A stretch of DNA of 64,000 nt, from NCBI RefSeq assembly GCF_003814005.1, contig NZ_CP033898.1:1488001-1552000 (forward strand). The letters are read 5' to 3'. Under the pieces are notes generated by a model. It was not told the DNA's origin, did no database searches, and saw nothing but the letters and a program-made list of their open reading frames with translations. Shown one piece after another: positions 38,253 through 47,457 of the stretch. A program made the translations under genes and the position numbers. This stretch comes from Corynebacterium pseudopelargi. GTDB taxonomy: Bacteria > Actinomycetota > Actinomycetes > Mycobacteriales > Mycobacteriaceae. The first letter of the stretch is position 1. Each line of letters begins with the position of its first letter.

Positions 38253-38990
38253 TCATTCATTCGGCTCGATCGCCCGCGCCGGCTCGCGTTGCTCCAAGGA
38301 TATGCCAGGGTGGCCCGCACGACTCAAAATCGCCGCCGCAACCTGCGTGGCCGTGTGCTCCAACTCCTGCAAACTGCGGTTGCGGTGAGTACGAACCCCA
38401 GCTTCGACCTCCACGATGGCCTCTGGGCCAAAGGCGCGGGCTACGTCGATAAGCAAAGCAACCTCAACGCCATAATCGCTTACAAAACAAAGATCTAAGG
38501 CTACGTCTCTACGGATGGCATATTCGCCCCCAAGCGGCTGGCGCACATGGGCCAATTCCGGCACACAAAGGCCAAGCAAAGGCCGTGCAAGCAGTGCCGT
38601 AACCCTGCCGCCTTCCGTGCCATCAGCCATCGGCCTTGCATAATTCGCCTTAACCAACTGCACCTTCGGATCGGCAAAAGGTTGCGCCAACATCGACACG
38701 ATCTCAGGGTGCACCTGTGATAAATCGGCATCTAAAAACACCACCACATCACCACGGGCTACCTGCACACCGCGCCACAAGGATTCCCCCTTGCCCTTCT
38801 GAGGCGGCAACGGGTGCGCATCGCGCCAATTAACCACGCGAGCACCCGCATCCGCGGCTCGCTGCGCGGTGGCATCAGTGGAATCAGCATCGATCACGAT
38901 CACTTCTTGCGCCGGTGAACGAAGCGCGAGCGCAACGACATCGGCAACCGTATCTTGCTCATTCAGCGCGGGGATCACCACCGAAATCAT
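38253..38990 (-). CDS. gpgS: Glucosyl-3-phosphoglycerate synthase-like glycosyltransferase
   Basis: A 245-residue GT-A glycosyltransferase. It matches the GpgS (GT81) pattern: VVIPALNEQDTVADVV, KGESLWRGV, the metal motif VVFLDADLS, GGRVTALLARPLLGL, PLGGEYAIRR and GVRTHRNRSLQEL. GpgS transfers glucose from NDP-glucose to 3-phosphoglycerate, the first step to methylglucose lipopolysaccharide or glucosylglycerate. Mycobacterial GpgS is about 324 residues; this one lacks roughly 45 N-terminal residues, but no better start exists because the frame overlaps folP (ATGA-type overlap). The role in Corynebacterium, which lacks polymethylated polysaccharides of that kind, is uncertain. Confidence 0.85.
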   Translation of the reverse strand: MISVVIPALNEQDTVADVVALALRSPAQEVIVIDADSTDATAQRAADAGARVVNWRDAHPLPPQKGKGESLWRGVQVARGDVVVFLDADLSQVHPEIVSMLAQPFADPKVQLVKANYARPMADGTEGGRVTALLARPLLGLCVPELAHVRQPLGGEYAIRRDVALDLCFVSDYGVEVALLIDVARAFGPEAIVEVEAGVRTHRNRSLQELEHTATQVAAAILSRAGHPGISLEQREPARAIEPNE

Positions 38991-39856
38991 GCCAACCCCC
39001 TCGTGGTGGCCAAGGCAGCCATCTTGCCTTGAATAGCGGCAGTCATCCGAATGGTATCGAGGGTTTCTGCCACCTCATGGGCACGAAACGCAGCCACTCC
39101 CCTGGCGGCTGCAAAACTCGTGCAAGCAAGGGTGCCAGCGACGCGATCGCCCACGCCACGATCGAGTGTTTCACCCACAAAATCCTTATTGGATAACGCC
39201 ATGAGCACCGGCAGACCGGTAGCCACGACCTCATCAATCCGGCGCAAAAGCTCAAGGCCATGGAAGGTGTTCTTGCCAAAGTCGTGGGTGGGATCAATCA
39301 AAATCTTTTGCTCAGGCACACCACAGGCCACCGCCTTTTCGGCCAACGCAGTGGTTTCACTGATCACATCAGCAACGACATCGTCGAAGTGCACGCGATA
39401 CGGCCTGGTTCTCGGCTGCACCCCACCAGTATGAGAGCACACATAACCCACGCGGAATTGGCCTGCTACCTCCACTAATTCAGGGTCGTGGCCAGCCCAG
39501 GTGTCATTGACCAAATCCGCACCCGCGGCAATGGCAGCAGCGGCTACCTCAGAGCGCCAAGTATCCACAGAGATGTGCAGCTTAGGAAAACGCTCGTGCA
39601 CCGCCTGGATCAAAGGCACGACGCGATCAATTTCTTCCTCCGCGCCCACATACTGCCCAGGGCCGGCTTTGACCCCGCCAATATCGACGATCCCAGCACC
39701 CTGTGCAATCACATCTGCTGCGCGCTGCAGCGCTGCATCGAATTGCGCGGTAGCGCCTTGATCATAAAAAGAGTCCGGTGTGCGGTTGATAATGGCCATG
39801 ACGGTGGCCAAACCAGAGCCATCGGTGTAAAAACTTTGCACCTGCGACGCCCTCAC
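38987..39856 (-). CDS. folP: Dihydropteroate synthase family protein (FolP2-like)
   Basis: A 289-residue pterin-binding TIM-barrel protein. Seen: VMAIINRTPDSFYDQG (family signature, usually NVTPDSF), GIVDIGGVKAGPG (usually DxGGxSTRPG), HISVDTW, VNDTW and ILIDPTHDFGK (usually DPGxGFGK). These substitutions (R for V in the first motif, VKAG for STRP) match the FolP2 paralogue of mycobacteria, which lacks dihydropteroate synthase activity in vitro. It is therefore probably not the folate enzyme proper. GTG start, 3 nt after the LOG gene stop, and overlapping gpgS. Confidence 0.85.
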   Translation of the reverse strand: MRASQVQSFYTDGSGLATVMAIINRTPDSFYDQGATAQFDAALQRAADVIAQGAGIVDIGGVKAGPGQYVGAEEEIDRVVPLIQAVHERFPKLHISVDTWRSEVAAAAIAAGADLVNDTWAGHDPELVEVAGQFRVGYVCSHTGGVQPRTRPYRVHFDDVVADVISETTALAEKAVACGVPEQKILIDPTHDFGKNTFHGLELLRRIDEVVATGLPVLMALSNKDFVGETLDRGVGDRVAGTLACTSFAAARGVAAFRAHEVAETLDTIRMTAAIQGKMAALATTRGLA

Positions 39857-39859
39857 GGC

Positions 39860-40630
39860 CTATTGAGCATCTGAGCTAAACAATGGCATTTGCTGATGCA
39901 CTCGCTGAATATGCGCCACCGCATCCTCCACCGAATCGGTGACTAAGAACAGGTCCATATCACCTTCGCTAATCATGCCCTCTGCTACCAACGTGTGCTG
40001 GAGCCACTGCACCATCGGCTCCCAGAAGCTGGTGCCAAGCAACACAATGGGATAGTTGGTCACCTTGCCCGTTTGCACCATGCACAGCACCTCGAAGAGC
40101 TCGTCAAGCGTGCCAAGCCCGCCCGGCAAACACACAAAAGCCTGCGAATACTTCAAGAACATGGTTTTGCGGGCAAAGAAGTAGCGGAAGTTTAAGCCCA
40201 TATCCACATAGTCATTAATGCCCTGCTCATGCGGCAGCTCAATACCTAAGCCAATAGAACGCCCGCCAGCTTCCAGCGCGCCCTTATTCGTCGCCTCCAT
40301 CAGACCTGGGCCACCACCAGTAATGACCGCATACCCTGCGTTAGTAATAGCTGCACCAAGTTGCTCACCTAGTGCGTAATAGGGCTCTTCGGGCTTCGTT
40401 CGCGCAGAACCAAACACCGTCACTGCCGGGGGCAGCTCTGCAAGCGCATCAAAACCAGCCACGAACTCGCTTTGAATGCGCAACACACGCCAAGGATCAG
40501 CGTGCAACCAGTCGTGATCTGCGCCAAGTTCTAATAAGCGCTGATCATAAGTGCTTTGCCCCTTCGCCGCATGCTTATCGCGAACCAGCATCGGTCCTAG
40601 CAGAGTACGGCGGGCATCATCGTTATTCAT
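39860..40630 (-). CDS. LOG-family nucleotide 5'-monophosphate phosphoribohydrolase
   Basis: A 256-residue Rossmann protein with the LOG signatures: VFGSARTKPEEPYY, the GGGPGLMEATNKGA loop and PGGLGTLDELFEVL. LOG proteins remove ribose-5-phosphate from cytokinin nucleotides; bacterial members act on AMP or similar nucleotides, and in M. tuberculosis the orthologue (Rv1205) makes cytokinins. It heads the operon LOG-folP-gpgS-DivIVA-DUF3117. A 12-bp tandem repeat lies 40-82 nt upstream of its ATG. Confidence 0.9.
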   Translation of the reverse strand: MNNDDARRTLLGPMLVRDKHAAKGQSTYDQRLLELGADHDWLHADPWRVLRIQSEFVAGFDALAELPPAVTVFGSARTKPEEPYYALGEQLGAAITNAGYAVITGGGPGLMEATNKGALEAGGRSIGLGIELPHEQGINDYVDMGLNFRYFFARKTMFLKYSQAFVCLPGGLGTLDELFEVLCMVQTGKVTNYPIVLLGTSFWEPMVQWLQHTLVAEGMISEGDMDLFLVTDSVEDAVAHIQRVHQQMPLFSSDAQ

Positions 40631-40670
40631 TGCTGTCTCAATTCCTATCGTTTACTTCAACGTTTCTATC

Positions 40671-40712
40671 CTGCGGCACTGGCTGCGGCACGGGCTGCGG
40701 CACTGGCTGCGG
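40671..40712. repeat. 12-bp tandem repeat, 3.5 copies, upstream of LOG gene
   Basis: CTGCGGCACTGG (40671), CTGCGGCACGGG (40683), CTGCGGCACTGG (40695) and a half unit CTGCGG (40707). It lies 41-82 nt before the LOG start codon, near where promoter elements would be expected. Confidence 0.9.
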
Positions 40713-40840
40713 AATGTTGGCCGCTTTGCCGCACGCCCCTGCCTGCTAGCGGTGCAGGGCTGAGGGCTACCCGGGCCCTGCTACCGTGCCCGGCTACCTG
40801 AGCCAGGTGGCGTGCGCTCCGTTGATTTCTCCGTTGGCAC

Positions 40841-40880
40841 GGCGCAACAAGCCCGGCGCGGCCAGCCCGGCGCAACAAGC
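40841..40880. repeat. Direct repeat GGCGCAACAAGC
   Basis: A 12-bp perfect direct repeat at 40841-40852 and 40869-40880, in non-coding sequence. No partner or function is seen. Confidence 0.75.
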
Positions 40881-41040
40881 TCTGCTGGATCAAGGAGCGC
40901 GCCAGTTAGCCGCATCACTCGGGAGTGTAGTGCTAGTGCCCCACTTACGCTGCCTGAAGCTCAAAGCCTTGCCTGTTAGCAGGCGCTACGTCGCAAAGCT
41001 GGCTGAAGATAACGCGCCCAGCAAGCGGCGCAGGGTGTGA

Positions 41041-42129
41041 TCACTCGTGTGAGCCGCCACCGGTGAGGTATTGCAGGAGTTGCTCGGATACCTCGCTAAT
41101 CATCTCCACGGGGCATTGCTCGTCTTTTTTATGCGCAAAGGAGGGATCGCCTGGGCCAAAGTTCACCGCGGGAACTCCTAAGGAGGCAAAGCGGGACACA
41201 TCGGTCCAGCCGTATTTTGCGCGGAATTGCCCACCGGTTGCTTTGAGCAGGTCTGCTGCCGCTGGCTGGTCAAGCCCAGGCCGAGCCCCCGGCACGGCAT
41301 CAGAGACTTCATAGTGCACACCTTCTGGCAGGTCGAGCACTGCAAGCATGTGCTCCATGGCAGCATCAACGTCGCGATCAGGCGCGAAGCGGAAGTTCAC
41401 ATACATCCACGCCTCATCGGGAATGGTGTTGGTGGCTACTCCCGATTCGCAGTGCACGATGTTCAGGCCCTCGTGGTACATGCATCCATCTACTTCTACC
41501 TCGCGTGCCTCATAGGCTGCGATGCGGCTGATCACGGGGGCGAGTTTGTGCATGGCGTTATCCCCAAGCCAGGAGCGAGCGGCGTGGGCGCGCGTGCCTT
41601 CGGCGATCACTTTGAGGCGAATGGAACCTTGGCAGCCGGCTTCGATCATGGCGCCTGATGGTTCACCCAACAAGGCCAGATCGCCTTGGAGTAGTTCCGG
41701 GTGGCTTTCTTGCAGATGTGCCAAGCCATTGAAGGTGGCTGCTACTTCTTCTGCTTCGTAGCACACCAAGGTCAGGTCATGGCGTAGATCAGGGTGATTA
41801 GCCAAGGTCGCAAAAGCGTGAAGGTAGCAGGCCATGCCCGATTTCATATCCACGCTGCCGCAGCCATACAACACGCCGTTTTCGATATGGCCTGGCACAT
41901 TGTCGGCAAGCGGCACGGTATCGATGTGGCCTGCAAGGATGATGCGAGATCCCAAACCACGGCTGGTAGTAGCCACCAGCGTGTGGTTCATCCTTTGCAC
42001 CTCTACATTGTCTATCGCGCGCAGTGCTTGCTCGATGGCATCGGCAATGGCGCCTTCTTCGTGCGAGGGGCTAGGGATATCTACTAGCGCGGAGGTCAAA
42101 GCAATGGGGTCAGCGTCGAGTTGCAGCAT
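41041..42129 (-). CDS. dapE: Succinyl-diaminopimelate desuccinylase
   Basis: A 362-residue M20-family metallohydrolase that removes succinate from N-succinyl-LL-diaminopimelate in lysine and peptidoglycan synthesis. Metal and catalytic motifs: LAGHIDTVPLADN (His, Asp), GCGSVDMKSGMA (bridging Asp), YEAEEVA (catalytic Glu-Glu), and a late NFGPGDPSFAHKKDE (His ligand). Length normal. TACAGT ends 6 nt before the ATG, suggesting a leaderless mRNA. It is divergent from the dapD paralogue. Confidence 0.94.
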   Translation of the reverse strand: MLQLDADPIALTSALVDIPSPSHEEGAIADAIEQALRAIDNVEVQRMNHTLVATTSRGLGSRIILAGHIDTVPLADNVPGHIENGVLYGCGSVDMKSGMACYLHAFATLANHPDLRHDLTLVCYEAEEVAATFNGLAHLQESHPELLQGDLALLGEPSGAMIEAGCQGSIRLKVIAEGTRAHAARSWLGDNAMHKLAPVISRIAAYEAREVEVDGCMYHEGLNIVHCESGVATNTIPDEAWMYVNFRFAPDRDVDAAMEHMLAVLDLPEGVHYEVSDAVPGARPGLDQPAAADLLKATGGQFRAKYGWTDVSRFASLGVPAVNFGPGDPSFAHKKDEQCPVEMISEVSEQLLQYLTGGGSHE

Positions 42130-42135
42130 GCTTTC

Positions 42136-42141
42136 ACTGTA
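42136..42141 (-). promoter_or_regulatory. -10 element (TACAGT) for leaderless dapE
   Basis: TACAGT (within TATACAGT) followed by 6 nt and the ATG at 42129. No Shine-Dalgarno sequence. Confidence 0.5.
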
Positions 42142-42250
42142 TAGCCCATTTGTGTGACTGCGCGCCCAGGGTGGTGCGCTCGCCTGCTCCCGCGGTTGTT
42201 AGACCTGCAGGCCGTGGGCAAAAGGGCTGCGCGATACAATGAGGATCATT

Positions 42251-43177
42251 ATGAGTTCTTTTGGCGCACAGGCCGTAGGTATCGCCAACATTGCAATGGA
42301 TGGGACGGTGCTCGACACCTGGTATCCCTCGCCATTGTTATCCCACCACTTTGATTTACCCACCGGCACCATTCGCCTTGGGGCTCAAGATTTGCCCCGC
42401 AAGATGCTGAACTTGGTTCGCATCGATGAGGATCGAATGGTGGAACAGGTGGCCGTGCGCACCACCATCGAGGACCTTGATCTACCGCCTATCGACGCCC
42501 ACGATGTGTACCTTCGCCTGCACTTGCTTTCGCATCGCATGGTCAAGCCCCACGAGATCAACATTGAAGGCGCCCTCGAGCTGCTTGCCAATGTGGTGTG
42601 GACGAATAAAGGCCCGTGTTTGGCTCAAAACTTTGAAGATGTTCGCGTGGCCTTGCGCTCTCGTGGCCTCATTCACGTCTATGGCATAGACAAGTTGCCG
42701 CGCATGGTGGATTATGTGGTGCCTTCGGATATTCAGATCACCGAGGCCGAGCGCGTTCGGCTGGGTGCATATCTTGCACCGGGCACTGAGGTGCTCCGCG
42801 AGGGCTATGTGGCCTATAACGCCGGCACCCTTGGCGCGGGAAGAATCGAAGGCCACCTCTACCCCGGCGCGGTCTTAGACGAAGGCTTTGATCTTGGCAT
42901 TTCGGCCTCCATCGTCTCGGATAAAGCCAGCAATGCGGTCCGCATTGGTAAGCGCTGCACCATCGGTTTGGGTTCGGCAATTGTAGGCATTGACCTGGGC
43001 GATGATGTCACCATCGGTTCCAATCTCATTCTTGAGCCTTCCACGATGGTGCACCGGGTGGAAGATGATGCGCTGGTGCGCGCGGAGACGCTCAGCGGCA
43101 TTGGCAATGTTCAGATCACGCACGTTGCCGACCGTGTGGAACCAGTAGTGATTCATCAACAACCCCACCACCTTTAA
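42251..43177 (+). CDS. Divergent DapD-like tetrahydrodipicolinate succinylase paralogue
   Basis: A 308-residue homologue of the DapD encoded 1.5 kb downstream; both share [18 protein letters not shown] and VWTNKGPC-type segments and a left-handed beta-helix. In this copy the segment after GRIEGHLYPGAVL lacks the GGGAS and SGGGK loops of true DapD, having GISASIVSDKASNAV instead, and the C-terminus is shorter. The Glu of the VEGR motif is kept as IEGH. It may be a weak or altered acyltransferase, or a partner subunit. I start at ATG 42251 because GAGG lies 6 nt upstream. Confidence 0.85.
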   Translation: MSSFGAQAVGIANIAMDGTVLDTWYPSPLLSHHFDLPTGTIRLGAQDLPRKMLNLVRIDEDRMVEQVAVRTTIEDLDLPPIDAHDVYLRLHLLSHRMVKPHEINIEGALELLANVVWTNKGPCLAQNFEDVRVALRSRGLIHVYGIDKLPRMVDYVVPSDIQITEAERVRLGAYLAPGTEVLREGYVAYNAGTLGAGRIEGHLYPGAVLDEGFDLGISASIVSDKASNAVRIGKRCTIGLGSAIVGIDLGDDVTIGSNLILEPSTMVHRVEDDALVRAETLSGIGNVQITHVADRVEPVVIHQQPHHL

Positions 43178-43266
43178 GCCACTCGCCCCTGCCACATTCG
43201 GGGGCAACCAGGCGGTGTTCGCGGCCATTTGCATTGCATGAAATTCCCTGTGTGAGGGAAATATCT

Positions 43267-43272
43267 TATTGT
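43267..43272 (+). promoter_or_regulatory. -10 element (TATTGT) for leaderless amino-acid permease gene
   Basis: TATTGT followed by 7 nt and the ATG at 43280. No Shine-Dalgarno sequence. Confidence 0.5.
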
Positions 43273-43279
43273 TTTTGCT

Positions 43280-44644
43280 ATGTCCCAAACAACACAAGAC
43301 ACCGCCCTCGGTGCTGGCCTGAAAACCCGCCACCTGACCATGATGGGTCTTGGCTCCGCCATCGGCGCGGGCCTGTTCCTTGGCACCGGCGTCGGCATCG
43401 CCGCTGCCGGCCCTGCGGTGCTGATCGCTTATATCATCGCGGGCGCCATCGTCGTCTTTGTCATGCAGATGCTCGGAGAAATGGCATCGGCGCGTCCGGC
43501 CTCCGGCTCCTTTTCCATCTACGGCGAACAAGCCTTCGGCCACTGGGCCGGCTTCTCGCTTGGTTGGCTCTACTGGTTCATGCTCACCATGGTGATGGGC
43601 GCAGAAATGACCGGCGCCGCAGCCATCATGTCCTCCTGGTTCGGCATCTCCCCTTGGATCCCCGCGCTGATCTGCGTGGCGTTTTTCGCCGTGGTCAACC
43701 TGGCCAATGTGCGCGGCTTTGGCGAGTTTGAGTTCTGGTTCGCCTTTATCAAAGTCGCCGTCATTATCTTCTTCCTCATCGTTGGCGCACTGCTGATCTT
43801 CGGTGTGCTTCCAGGCCACGACTTCATCGGCACTGAGAACTTCCTCGATCACGGCTTCATGCCCAATGGCGTCTCTGGTGTGGCTGCCGGCCTTTTGGCT
43901 GTGGCCTTCGCCTTCGGCGGCATTGAGATCGTGACCATCGCCGCTGCTGAGTCCAAGGATCCCAAGACGGCCATTGGTGTGGCCGTGCGTTCGGTGATCT
44001 GGCGTATCTCGCTGTTCTACTTGGGCTCGGTGCTGGTAATCACCTTCCTCATGCCCTATGACCAGCTCGGCGGCGCTGATTCAGCAGCAGAGTCTCCCTT
44101 TACCCGCATCCTGGCCATGGCTGATCTTCCCGGCGTGGTGGGCTTCATGGAGGCCGTGATTGTGCTCGCGCTGCTGTCTGCCTTTAACGCCCAGATTTAT
44201 GCCACCTCGCGTTTGGTGCACTCGCTGGCAGAACGCGGCGACGCCCCACGAGTGTTTGCCGCTACCAACAAGCAAGGCGTGCCGATTTCTTCGGTGCTGC
44301 TGTCGATGTTCTTCGCCTTCCTCTCCGTTGGCCTGCAGTACTGGAACCCTCCGGGGCTGCTGTCCTTCCTGCTCAACGCCGTGGGCGGCTGCTTGCTGGT
44401 GATCTGGGTGATGATCGCGCTGTCTTACCTCAAGCTGCACCCCATCATGGAAAAAGCCGGTGAGCTGACCAAGGTTCGTATGTGGGGCTACCCCTGGCTG
44501 ACCTGGCTTACCCTTGCGGCGATTGCAGGGCTGATCATCATGATGCTTTTCGACGAAGGCTCCCGTGGCCAAGTCACCTCCGTGGTCGTCATCTTCGGCG
44601 GCTTGATCGCGTTGTCCTTTGCGGTCAAGGGCGCGAAGAAATAG
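43280..44644 (+). CDS. Amino-acid permease (APC superfamily)
   Basis: A 454-residue protein with about 12 hydrophobic helices. The N-terminus shows the amino-acid transporter signature [20 protein letters not shown], the unwound TM1 with GxG, and a second signature around [16 protein letters not shown] in TM6. This is the AAT family (GabP, AroP, CycA, LysP-like), H+-coupled import. The substrate is unknown. It lies between two dapD homologues, the second starting 22 nt later, so a link to lysine or diaminopimelate metabolism is possible. Confidence 0.9.
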   Translation: MSQTTQDTALGAGLKTRHLTMMGLGSAIGAGLFLGTGVGIAAAGPAVLIAYIIAGAIVVFVMQMLGEMASARPASGSFSIYGEQAFGHWAGFSLGWLYWFMLTMVMGAEMTGAAAIMSSWFGISPWIPALICVAFFAVVNLANVRGFGEFEFWFAFIKVAVIIFFLIVGALLIFGVLPGHDFIGTENFLDHGFMPNGVSGVAAGLLAVAFAFGGIEIVTIAAAESKDPKTAIGVAVRSVIWRISLFYLGSVLVITFLMPYDQLGGADSAAESPFTRILAMADLPGVVGFMEAVIVLALLSAFNAQIYATSRLVHSLAERGDAPRVFAATNKQGVPISSVLLSMFFAFLSVGLQYWNPPGLLSFLLNAVGGCLLVIWVMIALSYLKLHPIMEKAGELTKVRMWGYPWLTWLTLAAIAGLIIMMLFDEGSRGQVTSVVVIFGGLIALSFAVKGAKK

Positions 44645-44652
44645 GCGGAAGG

Positions 44653-44658
44653 TAGACT
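44653..44658 (+). promoter_or_regulatory. -10 element (TAGACT) for leaderless dapD
   Basis: TAGACT followed by 8 nt and the ATG at 44667, located just after the permease stop. GGAAGG upstream is 13-14 nt from the ATG, too far for a good SD. Confidence 0.55.
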
Positions 44659-44666
44659 TCAACACC

Positions 44667-45641
44667 ATGACTTCTGCACACGCAATTGGTTTAGCAACAA
44701 TTACCTCTGATGGCGATGTTCTTGACGCCTGGTTCCCCTACCCCGAGCTCGGCGGTGCCGATGCTTCCGGCACCGAGTTCCTTGAGGGCAAGGACGTCCC
44801 CGATGATTTCCGCGCCCTGGCTGTGGTCGATGGTGATCGCCACGTAGAGCGCAAGGTCATCCGCACCACCATCGCCGATTTGGATCAGGCGCCCGAGGAT
44901 ACCTACGAGGCTTATCTTCGCCTGCACCTGCTTTCTCACCGTCTGGTCAAGCCCCACGGGCTCAACCTCGACGGCATTTTCGGCCTGCTCAATAACGTGG
45001 TGTGGACCAACTTTGGCCCTTGTTCGCCGAAGCACTTCGAGGTAACCCGCGCCCGCTTGCAGCGCCGCGGCCCTGTGACGGTCTTTTGCATGGACAAATT
45101 CCCCCGCATGATCGACTACGTCATCCCCTCCGGTGTGCGCATTGGCGATGCTGACCGTGTTCGCCTCGGCGCCCACCTTGCAGAGGGCACCACCGTGATG
45201 CACGAGGGCTTTGTCAACTTCAACGCCGGCACCTTGGGCAGCTCCATGGTAGAAGGCCGCATCTCTGCGGGTGTGGTGGTTGGCGATGGCTCCGACATTG
45301 GTGGTGGCGCCTCCATCATGGGCACGCTTTCTGGTGGCGGCAAGCACGTCATTTCCATCGGCGAGCGCTGCTTGCTTGGCGCCAACGCCGGTTGTGGCAT
45401 CCCGCTTGGCGACGACTGCGTGATCGAAGCCGGCCTGTACGTCACCGCCGGTTCTAAGGTGGTCACCCGCGGCGCTGTATCCGAGGCGCTCGGCTTAGAA
45501 GACGGCCAGACCATCAAGGCGGCAGAGCTTTCCGGTGCTAACAACATCCTGTATCGCCGTAACTCCATCAACGGCGCGATTGAGGCTGTGCCGTGGAAGT
45601 CTCAGGCAGTAGAGCTCAACTCCGAACTGCACAAGAACTAA
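44667..45641 (+). CDS. dapD: 2,3,4,5-tetrahydropyridine-2,6-dicarboxylate N-succinyltransferase
   Basis: A 324-residue actinobacterial DapD. It succinylates tetrahydrodipicolinate with succinyl-CoA. The catalytic region is intact: [20 protein letters not shown] with the Glu, [15 protein letters not shown], and [13 protein letters not shown] in the left-handed beta-helix; the C-terminal tail is present. Start ATG 44667 from family alignment and the -10 TAGACT 8 nt upstream; the longer frame from 44619 overlaps the permease. With dapE and dapC it supplies the succinylase branch of diaminopimelate synthesis. A strong terminator follows. Confidence 0.94.
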   Translation: MTSAHAIGLATITSDGDVLDAWFPYPELGGADASGTEFLEGKDVPDDFRALAVVDGDRHVERKVIRTTIADLDQAPEDTYEAYLRLHLLSHRLVKPHGLNLDGIFGLLNNVVWTNFGPCSPKHFEVTRARLQRRGPVTVFCMDKFPRMIDYVIPSGVRIGDADRVRLGAHLAEGTTVMHEGFVNFNAGTLGSSMVEGRISAGVVVGDGSDIGGGASIMGTLSGGGKHVISIGERCLLGANAGCGIPLGDDCVIEAGLYVTAGSKVVTRGAVSEALGLEDGQTIKAAELSGANNILYRRNSINGAIEAVPWKSQAVELNSELHKN

Positions 45642-45657
45642 GCCTGCTTCAAGCAAG

Positions 45658-45697
45658 CAAAAGACCTGCCCTGTTCCCTAGGGCAGGTCTTTTTTTC
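45658..45697. terminator. Bidirectional terminator between dapD and GtrA gene
   Basis: AAGACCTGCCCT (45661-45672), 7-nt loop, AGGGCAGGTCTT (45680-45691), then six more T; four A upstream give a T-run on the minus strand. Confidence 0.92.
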
Positions 45698-45705
45698 ACG
45701 TTTTT

Positions 45706-46260
45706 CTAGCGGTGTTGCACCGGGTGTTGTTCCACCACGATGCGGGTGGGGCGAAACGCCCACAGGCGGTTGATTAGGAAGTTAATGGGCATTGCTGCAA
45801 GCACGGAGATGATATTGGCCCAGTACACCTTGGTGCGGAAGCCAGTGGAATTATCAAATACATCATCTGGCAAGGCGATGGGCGATTCTGGGTTCATCAG
45901 CAGCGTGGCAATGACCAGGCTTACGCCGAAGGCCAATAGGCCGGTGGTAAGGAAGGCAAAAAAGCCTTTCCACCACTTCGGGCTCACGGTGGTTTTAAAA
46001 GTCCACATGCGGTTGAGCTGGTAGTTCCAGGTATTAGCTACCAAGAAGGCTACGGTTTGGAAGACGTGATACCAGCGGATGTGGAAGGCGGTACCAAAGA
46101 GGTTGTAAAAGGGATCGGAAGGGGCGATATCGGCTGACCACAGCATCAGCTTGTTCATCACCACCACAACGGCCATGTTGACCAACACGCCGGAACCACC
46201 AACGATGCCAAACCTTAAGAATTGAACAATCGTGGTGGCGAATGTGGACGATTTGGCCAC
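45706..46260 (-). CDS. GtrA-family membrane protein
   Basis: A 184-residue protein with four hydrophobic segments. The N-terminal FLRFGIVGGSGVLVNMAV and the central NTWNYQLNRMWTF are the GtrA signature, as is NFLINRLWAF near the end. GtrA/DPMS-like proteins help flip polyprenyl-linked sugars for cell-envelope polysaccharides; in Corynebacteriales relatives act in arabinogalactan synthesis. The frame opens at 46290, but GTG 46260 has AGGGAG 6 nt upstream and is preferred. It converges with dapD and lies 81 nt upstream-to-stop from dapC. Confidence 0.87.
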   Translation of the reverse strand: MAKSSTFATTIVQFLRFGIVGGSGVLVNMAVVVVMNKLMLWSADIAPSDPFYNLFGTAFHIRWYHVFQTVAFLVANTWNYQLNRMWTFKTTVSPKWWKGFFAFLTTGLLAFGVSLVIATLLMNPESPIALPDDVFDNSTGFRTKVYWANIISVLAAMPINFLINRLWAFRPTRIVVEQHPVQHR

Positions 46261-46341
46261 GCCTTCTCCCTCACTTGTTATTGATTGCACGAGCTAACCC
46301 GAGCTATCTTACGCTCAAGTAGCCTTCAGGTTAAGCAAGGT

Positions 46342-47424
46342 CTAGCTCAGCCGCTGCGCTACCTGTTCGCACTGCTCCAAGCTGGCGGTAAGCGCAACGC
46401 GCACGAAGCGCTCTCCGGCAGGACCATAGAAGGCACCGGGAGCAACGAGGATGCCACGCTCGGCAAACCACTGCACTGTGTCCCAGCAATCCTCATCGCG
46501 GGTGATCCACAGATACAGGCCTGCCTCTGAATGCTCGATGCGGAATCCCGCATCCACCAAAGCGCGCATTAACACTGCGCGTCGATTGGCGTAGCGCAGC
46601 TTTTGGGCTTGTTCTTGATCGTCATCTTCAAGCGCTGCCACGGTGGCTGCCTGGATTGGCCCTGGCATCATCAACCCGGCGTGCTTGCGTACCTCGGTGA
46701 GCTCGGCAATCAGCTCGGCATCGCCGGCGAAAAAGCCCGAGCGATACGCAGCCAGGTTGGAGGTTTTAGAAAGGGAGTGGATGGCGAGCAGGTTGGCGTA
46801 ATCTCCTGCGCTAACCGCTGGATCCAAAATGGAGGCGGCTTGGCCTTCCCAGCTCAAACCCAGGTAGCACTCGTCAGAGGCCAAGATGGCGTCGTGTTCG
46901 CGTGCGTAATCCACCCAGGCGCGCAGTTGCTCGTGGTTTGCCACTGCACCGGTTGGGTTGGAAGGAGAATTAATAAAGATCAGATCGACGTCTTCTGCAT
47001 CCGCAGGCGGGGTGCTTGCCCGCAGCGGCGTGGCGCCGGCAAGCAGCGCTGCCACCTCGTAGGTGGGATAGGCGACCTCGGGGATGATCACGGTGCCACG
47101 AACCCCGAGCAGGGAAGGCAACAGCGCGATGGCTTCCTTGGTGCCAATCACCGGCAGCACCGCCGGGGCGGGGTCAATGCCGTAGCGGCGCGCCAAGGAA
47201 TCGACGATGGCTTGGCGCAGTTGGGGTGTGCCGATGGTTTGCGGGTAGCCACCGGGGGCGCCAGCTTCTGCAAGCGCGAGCTGGATGCCGGGCGCTACGT
47301 CGTCGACAGGCGAACCCACAGAAAGGTTGATTAACCCGTCTGGGTGTTGGGATGCCTGAGCCTTGGCTGGTTCGAGAGAGTTCCAGGGGAAATCAGGCAG
47401 CGTCGAAGACGACGGTGTGCGCAC
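46342..47424 (-). CDS. dapC: Succinyldiaminopimelate aminotransferase
   Basis: A 360-residue class I/II PLP aminotransferase. Seen: LINLSVGSPVDDV near the N-terminus, GTKEAIALLPSLLG, FINSPSNPTGAV (Asn contacting PLP), SDECYLGL, and the Schiff-base Lys in HSLSKTSNLAAYRSG. In Corynebacterium and Mycobacterium (Rv1178) a member adjacent to the ferredoxin gene acts as N-succinyl-diaminopimelate transaminase. Substrate is inferred from that context. GTG start at 47424 with GGAG upstream, 34 nt after the ferredoxin stop, so an fdx-dapC operon. Confidence 0.9.
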   Translation of the reverse strand: MRTPSSSTLPDFPWNSLEPAKAQASQHPDGLINLSVGSPVDDVAPGIQLALAEAGAPGGYPQTIGTPQLRQAIVDSLARRYGIDPAPAVLPVIGTKEAIALLPSLLGVRGTVIIPEVAYPTYEVAALLAGATPLRASTPPADAEDVDLIFINSPSNPTGAVANHEQLRAWVDYAREHDAILASDECYLGLSWEGQAASILDPAVSAGDYANLLAIHSLSKTSNLAAYRSGFFAGDAELIAELTEVRKHAGLMMPGPIQAATVAALEDDDQEQAQKLRYANRRAVLMRALVDAGFRIEHSEAGLYLWITRDEDCWDTVQWFAERGILVAPGAFYGPAGERFVRVALTASLEQCEQVAQRLS

Positions 47425-47457
47425 GGGTGGCTCCTTTGCAGCGAAAGAGTGTGGCGG

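Larger units (their letters stand above)
40631..41040. other. Intergenic repeat-containing region between LOG gene and dapE
   Basis: 410 nt with no convincing gene. It holds a 12-bp tandem repeat (40671-40712), a direct repeat GGCGCAACAAGC (40841-40852 and 40869-40880) and G/C-rich low-complexity sequence. It should contain the promoter of the LOG operon and any dapE terminator; no clear hairpin with T-tract was found. An 84-codon frame (40786-41040) lacks an RBS and looks random. Confidence 0.6.

Noticed and set aside
40786..41040. 84-codon plus-strand frame between LOG gene and dapE
   Set aside because: No RBS or leaderless -10, Arg/Ala-rich random-looking product, contains a direct repeat; treated as intergenic.
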